Below are positions 57,794-64,000 of a DNA stretch of 64,000 bases, one piece after another (position 1 is the stretch's first letter; the number at the start of each line of letters is the position of its first letter). Origin of the DNA: Cliona cf. orientalis (Eukaryota; Porifera; Demospongiae; Clionaida; Clionaidae); assembly GCA_963930775.1 (NCBI GenBank), contig OZ005689.1, positions 34,913,194-34,977,193 on the forward strand, written 5' to 3'. The position numbers and the translations under genes are program-made. The notes beneath the pieces are model-generated. The model was not told the origin of the DNA. It was given only the letters and a program-made list of their open reading frames with translations, and ran no database searches.

Positions 57794-59079
57794 TAATTAT
57801 TCAGATGCCTGTAAACACCTGCCCTCGCTGGATACATGTACAATACTCTACTTGTTTACTCAAAAAGGCTAAGTTTAATTATCTCATAAACAACACCATA
57901 ATTACCCCACATATAACCACAGAAAGTAAACTGCTGCTGGAGATACGTACATATAGACTGCATGCATATAAAGCAGAAAGCAGTGGGACCACAGCACGTA
58001 GTGACACACGCACACACACACATGAATGCATCCACACATAACTATTTTGTTGGTAGTTGGACCTCTGTTTATCATTGGGTTACTTTATGATGACCCAACC
58101 CCTTCCCATAGCCGGCAAATTGCCTATAATAACTTTGCAACTACCAACAAATGTACGTACGTGCATGTTTGTGGAAATGAGAGAGAAGATATATACATCC
58201 TAGTGGTGCACATTGCAGTTCTCTGCACTGCTTCTACCTAGCATAGTTACCACACCCACCTACCCCTCTCCACCTTTTAGTCACCTCCACAGTATATGAG
58301 ATTGGGTGCTTGTTCTATGAGTTTGTATAGAAACTTGGAATAGATTACTAGCACTATTAATAGCTGAAATGGATTTTTAAATTACGTACGTCTCCTAGCT
58401 CAGAATGGGTCGAAATTAGTGAAAGAATTTTGATTCACACCTTAGAATTTAAAGTAAGAGCAGAAATGGAGCTGGAGGAGGAGTGGGGCCACACTGTGCG
58501 TAGTGACACATACAGACACACGAACACACACATGGAGACATACACACCACACACACATGTACAAGAGAGACAGAAAAAAATTGTGAAAATGAGAGAAGAT
58601 GCATCGATCCTAGTGGTGCATATTTACTTTACCTGCTTTGCAATGGGGTACAGGCTCTATAGATTTGTATATAAAACTGCGTGGAAATTTGAAAGAGATG
58701 GAGAGAGATAATTGTCCTGGAAATGGACATAAATAATTACATCTTCTAGAGAGAGAAAGAGAGCATAATCTCTGTTGACCCATGACCTCTTCTCGTTATT
58801 AGCAGGAGCATAATTATTAATCCAACATTTAACTATGGTTGCTTAGCCAAGTCACCAATGTGTGTATTTTAATGATCAACTCACAAACAGAAATATTTCT
58901 ACGTTAACTGTTCCCTCCTTGCTACTTGCTACTCCTCGGAGAGAAAGGGAGGGAGGGATGTGCTGCATTATTGCCAACTTACGACGGTATATATTACTAT
59001 CACAAAGAAAGTGATAGAGGCAGCTACCAACCCAAACCCAGATCCATATGCTCAATTACAAGGATCACTTCTTCACTAC
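57794..59079. repeat. Diverged repeat region
   Basis: 58430-58690 is the inverted copy of 50770-50945. 57990-58330 is a weaker parallel of the same unit (TAGTGACACACGCACACACA; ATCCTAGTGGTGCA), so the unit is present twice in tandem. No gene was found. Confidence 0.45.
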
Positions 59080-59084
59080 TGTAG

Positions 59085-59250
59085 GTAGGTATTGCAACTG
59101 ATTTTTCATTACAAAAGACTCCACAATGTCTCTGGAACTTGTCTTCAAAAAAATAGTCCTCTTTGGAGTAGATAACTACTGATAATGCAGGCTTCAGCAA
59201 CATTGCGCTGGATTAATCAAGTAAATAATGACACAAATTTTATGCAGGGA
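59085..59250 (+). repeat. Inverted partner of 27890-28062
   Basis: CATTACAAAAGACTCCAC, CAGATAACTACT-like and CTGGATTAATCAAGTAAATA landmarks match the complement of the 28-kb segment. Confidence 0.6.
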
Positions 59251-59676
59251 ACCACCGACAGAACACATGTTCTGTTTCGCTGTTATTGCAGCTCTTCAGG
59301 GTAAATTCAAGTATCAAATAATTGCATACCACTAAACCTATTATTGGCCTGAATGTTTTTCTTTCCCTTTAGCAACACCTTGTCAAAAATGATAATGCAA
59401 CTGTAAAGAGGGTAGGGAAAACTAATAATGCCGCTGTTAAAAGGGTAGGGAAAATGAGCCTGTGTGTGGGGTGGGGGGGGGGGGGGGGGATGTGGGGAGA
59501 GGAGGCAAGAGAGAAAATATTGTCACCCAGATAGATACATCAAAATCACTGGTGACTATATTGTTAAGGGGGTATCATTCAGGTATGAAGAGCATGGTGG
59601 ACTTAACTTTATAAACTTTATGCTCACTCCGAACGGTAGGGATTTAGCACACAGTTGTCTAGTAAAGAGGATTTAG
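59251..59676 (+). pseudogene. Gene fragment, two coding-like blocks
   Basis: 59250-59299, after a TTTTATGCAG acceptor, reads EPPTEHMFCFAVIAAL, and after CTTTAG (59374) a block reads QHLVKNDNATVKRVGKTNNA with a duplicated VKRVGK. The frame then meets a poly-G tract (59466-59489), beyond which another frame reads KITGDYIVKGVSFRYEEHGG to a stop at 59676. The G run may hide a frame shift. I do not recognise the protein. Confidence 0.3.
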
Positions 59677-61026
59677 TTAGGTGGCTTACGATTCCAATAG
59701 GCTGGATTGGTCAGTCCTGCGTTTTTAGACGAAGACTTCCAACGTCGGCAAACTGCAGGTCCAAATTGCTGACAAGGTAATTTTGGCTTGCACGTGACCG
59801 TGTCCTACCTCCTCTGGTTTATACCTGGTGTACGTGTGTGTGAAGAGAAAAAACCACATCATAATCCCCGGTGACAATGTTATGTACAGAGAAAGTGAAT
59901 AAAGTGACAAAATTTAAAGCTTATGATGCTATATTAAGGGCTACCAACAAGTACTATATACTTTCTAATATTATAGGCTGTGCTTAAAGCAGATCACAAA
60001 TGCACCTTTAATTGGAACCAAAAAATTCGTGAGCATGTCAAAGGGCACCTAAGAGCTGCAATTAGAACAGTTCTGGAAGTTTAATCAGAGCAAAAGCGCC
60101 AACACTAACCATACTATTTAGTGGCAGGGAATATCAGCAGCTGAAACAAAAAAAAATGGTTCTACTTTCATTTTCTTTTTGAATCATGCTTGAGTTGCTG
60201 GTACTGTAGCCATCAGATGGTCGTCTCTAGCTCCAGAACTTGAACATTAAAGCAGTAGGTAAGAGACAGCTTAGTTTGCGATCAATGGCATTGCAACATT
60301 GAATGTGGCAACATGTACCAATTGAATAGGCACCGCCTAAAAATAAGTGATGTCCGGAAAGGAACCTTAAATATAATAATACAGGTTACAAACAAGTCAG
60401 AAGGGTGTACCTATGAATAGAAACAGAATTTTTAATATGTAGCGGAAAACTTTTAAAAATCCAGTGAGAATTTCACGGATTGCTTGAAACCATACATGAG
60501 CGTCCCAAACTTGTGGAGAAAACTTGTGCAGACGGCTCTCGAACCTCAAAATTCACAAAAGTTTCCCGCTATACTGTAGCATCTCCATTGGCAGTGCATC
60601 ACACGTTCCGGGGTTCCCAAAGATTACTTAATTCTCACCTAAAGATAGCTCTGACCAGTGCCAGTCTTAAAAGGCGGCTTATAAGCAAAACATAGCGAGC
60701 AAAGTGAAGACAAACAGTTACTTTGGCTAGTGTGTAGGAACCCCTGCATGTGCAATACACTCCCAGGCCTCACGACGTGGACGTTGAGATGCAGTGGAGG
60801 CCCAAAAAAAGACAACTTACCTTCCAGAGTAAAGAGAAACAGAACAACTTACCTTCCAGAATAAAGAGAAACGACCAAGTCCTAGGAATCACATTCCACA
60901 CATCTCTGCCTCGGCCTACTCGGACAAACAGAATGCAACGCCAGGAGCTGTGAGGATACAGACTTCTCGCATGCAACTACGCAGGTCGTGACCCAAACCC
61001 ACGCAACCCCACTAGTCCTAAGTCCC
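59677..61026. other. Gene-free; decayed MITE at about 60001-60360
   Basis: AAGAGCTGCAATTAGAACAG, CCATCAGATGGTCGTCTCTA and TTGAATAGGCACCGCCTAAA are a worn reverse copy of the element at 8236-8836. At 60430-60585 a diverged relative of the CGGGAAACTTTT / GTTTCCCGCTATAC element (19277-19919) can be seen. Confidence 0.45.
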
Positions 61027-61791
61027 TTACTCTCCCCACCACTCTATATTACGCAGACGTTCAGGCTCTTCAATCTTAAACTGATCTAACGCGTAAAGCT
61101 TCATAGTAGTTCGTGCATCTTCTATCGCGCTATGATCACCCTGTTGGACTTCTTCATGCAGTAGATGCCGTGCTAGCGTTTTAAGGCTATAATCATGGCT
61201 AGGCTCACTAAGGGGAGGAAGATGGAATCCCCGCACTCTAAAGTCATGCTCACGCGCCCTTTGCTTATAATGCTTTTGGATATCTATGATTACCTGATCA
61301 GGCAGATCTACCCCGTCGCTGATTCTCAGGCATGTGAGATCGTTTCTAATGGCATGACCTATGACAAATTTACACCTACGAAGAAGTCCCAACACGTCAC
61401 TACGAACATCCTCAAAATCTGTACCATTACAGCCTCTGGCGATAGCAAACTGCCGATCAGTTACAGGGCAGTACTTCCTAGACTTACTGTTGAGGCGACA
61501 ACCTCCAGGAGGAGGTACATACGCCTCATACACGGAGACACCGTTGATGTCCACGATACCTACCGAAGCAAGACGGGTCCTATCCGAACTGACGCTCGCC
61601 TTAACCGCGATCATCTCGCAATCGAGAGCAAGGCATCTGTACTCATAGGACTCGTCACGCTCTAAGTATGGCGTTGGCAGAAGATGTGACCGTTGAGAGG
61701 AATCCTCCCTGTACCCGGCCTTCTCTCTCTTCTTCTGGTTTCTCCTCATCCTGGCTTCCACGCTCCTCTTCTTCTTTGGAGTCGCTGACAT
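61027..61791 (-). CDS. DEDDh 3'-5' exonuclease, REXO4/ISG20 group
   Basis: One coding exon of 254 residues. The start is set at the ATG 61791-61789 because a tttttTCCAG acceptor lies one base upstream; the longer open frame to 61872 is 5' leader and intron. Residues 6-26 are strongly basic (KKKRS, RMRRNQKKREK), a likely nuclear or nucleolar signal. The exonuclease domain covers about 52-235: Exo I LALDCEM with D57 and E59, Exo II IGHAIRNDL with D151, and Exo III HSAIEDARTTM with H220 and D225, the complete DEDDh set. The family trims RNA or DNA from the 3' end using two metal ions; REXO4 members act in the nucleolus on pre-rRNA, ISG20/AEN members on RNA or DNA. At 254 residues it is shorter than vertebrate REXO4 and closer to ISG20 plus a tail, so the exact orthologue is open. 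The gene stands alone. Confidence 0.9.
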   Translation of the reverse strand: MSATPKKKRSVEARMRRNQKKREKAGYREDSSQRSHLLPTPYLERDESYEYRCLALDCEMIAVKASVSSDRTRLASVGIVDINGVSVYEAYVPPPGGCRLNSKSRKYCPVTDRQFAIARGCNGTDFEDVRSDVLGLLRRCKFVIGHAIRNDLTCLRISDGVDLPDQVIIDIQKHYKQRAREHDFRVRGFHLPPLSEPSHDYSLKTLARHLLHEEVQQGDHSAIEDARTTMKLYALDQFKIEEPERLRNIEWWGE

Positions 61792-61792
61792 T

Positions 61793-61847
61793 CTGGAAAA
61801 AAACGAAAGATAGTGGAAAATTTCACTGAACTGACGAAATAGCTGAC
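61793..61847 (-). other. 55-bp intron in the 5' leader of the exonuclease gene
   Basis: Donor CAACAAG|GTCAGC (exon end 61848) and acceptor TTTTTTCCAG|AATG (exon start 61792). The AUG is then only one base into exon 2. It shows how small introns in this genome can be. Confidence 0.6.
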
Positions 61848-61900
61848 CTTGTTGCAATTGAGAAGTTGACACTTCGATCCTCGAGCTATGATTGACTCCT

Positions 61901-61907
61901 TTTTATA
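61901..61907 (-). promoter_or_regulatory. TATA box of the exonuclease gene
   Basis: TATAAAA on the - strand, about 50 bp upstream of the leader-intron donor and 110 bp upstream of the ATG. This allows a start site near 61870-61880. Confidence 0.5.
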
Positions 61908-62434
61908 AGTGCGCGCGCACGCATGCATAATTAATTATTGTACATGCGCCCGCGCGCGCCAAGCGCTAGGCCGGCCGGCCAATCGGATCAGATTCCCCAA
62001 TTTGCTGACTCAGCGGGTTGAAATGCGCTCTAACTAGAATCCGTGATCACCTGGCTCTGGAGGCTCCTCCATGGAGGCTCCTTGTACCTGTCCACAGCAT
62101 TACGACAGGCTTTTGTTTGGGTCTGCTACCCGAAATCATCCACACTACTAGTACTAGATGGATTGTAAGTCTACGATAATGTTATTTCTTTGGATGTGTG
62201 GACGTGTTTTATAATTGGAAGTCCCCACATTGTACGTGTGTGTGTGTGTGTGTGTGTTTTGATTTGAATAAAGAAGAGAGAATTCTGGGAGCAACTTGTC
62301 CGCTGCTCACCAGAGCGGAGGCATATAACTCTGGGATGTGTTCTATTCCAATCAATGTGGTCCCCTCATTGTAGGGTTATGGTAGTCGTTCCGTGTGTTT
62401 GTATCTTTCTGTCTGTCTATTACCATACTAGCAG
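61908..62434. other. Upstream flank of the exonuclease gene
   Basis: Alternating CG/CA tracts at 61911-61960 are followed by unique sequence and a (GT)n tract at 62234-62258. No gene is supported on either strand. Confidence 0.35.
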
Positions 62435-62807
62435 CTACATACCTAGCCTCGTCCCCAGGCTCTCTTGGGGGAGGGGAAAAGAGAACCTGGTAACGACTGC
62501 ATGCGCATGCGCGAACCCTTACCAACAAAACATGGAAAGGCAGTTTTCACAGCTAAATGGCCTTTCGAGGGGACAAAAACCAACGTTTGAGTGATTTACG
62601 TACCTCATTTAAGCCTCCTAGACACCACCACTAGCCAATAGCAAGATACTTTTCGAGTGCTTGGGCGACTTTTGAGCTTGACTGGTAGTATACGATCAAG
62701 TAGTCCACGGATAGTATACAGAGATTTTGGTGCATGCGCATGCAGTCGTTACCAGGCTCTCTTTTCCCCTCCCCTAAGAGAGCCTGGGGATGAGGCTACT
62801 ACATACC
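62435..62807. mobile_element. Foldback element with 9-bp target duplication (family F, copy 3)
   Basis: The element 62444-62798 has inverted ends TAGCCTCGTCCCCAGGCTCT / AGAGCCTGGGGATGAGGCTA extending about 75 bp inwards. CTACATACC flanks it perfectly (62435-62443, 62799-62807). It is closest to copy 2 at 25412-26326. Confidence 0.88.
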
Positions 62808-63306
62808 TTGTTTATATGTTGAAAACAAGGTGCCGTTAGGCTCTTTATGTCGATTTCAACACACCATAGTTAATCTAATGCAATGCAATTTTAAAAAGTT
62901 TGCATTTTTCTGGTAAAGGTCGTCGATCACTCGATATAAACATGAGAATTTAAGAGACAGCGATAGCTTCTTTTCAAAATGACTAGTGTGTAGAGTGAGC
63001 GATAGTTCCTAAACTTGGCTGACTCATCAAGTACGCTTCTTGCCTTAGCCCTTCTTTGCATGTACTTAATCTGCTGATCTGGCATGGCACATGCGGTGCT
63101 GTGCCGTATTATGTAATTACGTTCCTTATGAACTAGCCAAATATTAGCCATTTGCTAGTGTACCCTTCACTTTGGCTACTAGTCCCTGGATTGAGTAGCC
63201 ATTATTGCAATTGTTTCCTATGCAACCTTGAGATCAGCACTGGAAAATAGCTACAAGATTTTGTAAGCTTTGGGAACCCCTGATAATATTGTGTACCTTT
63301 TGATAG
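62808..63306. other. No supported feature
   Basis: Unique AT-rich sequence without coding character. Confidence 0.35.
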
Positions 63307-63401
63307 GCTATTCTCCTTCCTCTGTGAATATCTTCTCCACTGCTCTCCCGCTGATTGGTGTTCCCACACTGACCGCCATCAAGGATGCACATGATGACAT
63401 T
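63307..63401 (+). CDS. Candidate exon near window end
   Basis: A CCTTTTGATAG acceptor and ACATT|GTAAGC donor bound 95 nt whose only open frame reads GYSPSSVNIFSTALPLIGVP followed by TLTAIKDAHDDI. The frame is protein-like and both splice sites are good, but no partner exon was found inside the window. Function unknown. Confidence 0.35.
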
Positions 63402-63452
63402 GTAAGCATTTACACAAATCTACAACAATAACCTCAGGCCAAAATGCTCGTA

Positions 63453-63664
63453 TACCGTATAGCCGGGAATATTGGCGGGCATTAAATTTGGTGGTTGAGC
63501 CCCAAATCGCTAGTAGAAGAATATTGGCGGATTTAAATTTGGCGGTTTGGTACGGGATCGCCATACGTACATATGCGAGTAGGCGGATTTTAATTTGGCG
63601 GTTGTAATATAGACCGCTAAACCGCCAAATTTAATTCCCCGCCAAATTTTCCGGCTATACGGTA
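63453..63664. mobile_element. TA-flanked MITE, CCGTATAGCCGGGAA termini
   Basis: TACCGTATAGCCGGGAATAT and ATTTTCCGGCTATACGGTA are inverted with TA outside. Inner blocks TTAAATTTGGTGGTT / ACCGCCAAATTTAA face each other. Relatives lie at 57591-57793 and, worn, near 13735-13880. Confidence 0.8.
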
Positions 63665-64000
63665 GTGTTTATACACGCATTCATACTCACAGAAATGTCA
63701 CATCAGCAGTGACTGGCGATTGAACCACAGGATTGCTATGTCTTAAGTCCCACTACGATGACGTAAGCTACTCTACATTATGTGTAATATTTAGCCACAC
63801 TCCTGCTTCACTTTTGAGTAGGGCCTTGAGTTTCTATTGATAGTATTGATCACACTAGTCTTGATTTCTGATTGGGCTTCAGAGTAGCTTATGCTTCAGT
63901 TTACTTTACATTTTGCCAATTCTGTGGTAGTTAACAGTGATCAGCTGTGGCAGTATTCTCTTGAAGCACATAAATTTAAGGGAACAAGTTCCTGTGATCT
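63665..64000. other. No supported feature
   Basis: No exon, repeat or RNA gene is evident up to the window edge. Confidence 0.35.

Noticed and set aside
61195..61665. 156-codon + strand frame
   Set aside because: It is antisense to the exonuclease domain, whose catalytic motifs are complete on the - strand.

Overview
The window is animal nuclear DNA. The genes are split by short GT-AG introns (55 to a few hundred bp), TATA boxes lie close upstream of two genes, and reading frames cross exon junctions cleanly. Most of the sequence is a dense, nested layer of small inverted-repeat transposons, microsatellites and segmental repeats. An early-branching metazoan, most likely a sponge (second choice a cnidarian), fits best. 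This rests on compact introns, MITE density and the kinds of transposon-associated proteins seen, not on a marker gene.

Layout. 0.2-4 kb: a two-exon HIRAN-like gene on + faces a seven-exon gene on -; both carry single-base frame breaks. 5-11 kb: repeats, plus three in-phase exons of an unrecognised protein whose last intron is full of MITEs. 11-24 kb: no convincing gene; dispersed repeats, nested MITEs, a transposase 5' fragment and a 1.3-kb repeat ending in a long hairpin. 24.8-26.4 kb: a dead Penelope-like retroelement end and a decayed hammerhead ribozyme motif, separated by a foldback element with a 10-bp target duplication. 29.1-30.9 kb: a complete four-exon gene for a Pro-rich tandem-repeat protein with lipid-anchor signals at both ends. 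31.1-44.9 kb: a large transposon with inverted arms over 1 kb long enclosing an intact 1183-residue DDE transposase fused to a Ulp1-type protease and a PHD finger. 45-60 kb: repeats, a 94-bp transposase fragment, the 3' half of a second copy of the large transposon, and a tRNA-derived element. 61.0-61.9 kb: a complete DEDDh exonuclease gene of the REXO4/ISG20 group on -. 62-64 kb: a third foldback element, a candidate exon and a MITE.

The most unusual material is transposon architecture. The large transposon occurs as one complete copy and as two half-copies. Its core is conserved, but its terminal inverted arms are completely different between copies while matching each other within a copy. 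A smaller hairpin repeat shows the same behaviour. Foldback elements with perfect 9-10 bp target duplications are of the kind a Mutator-type transposase would mobilise, and such a transposase gene lies intact between them. All identifications are by eye from motifs and splice logic; no database search was possible.
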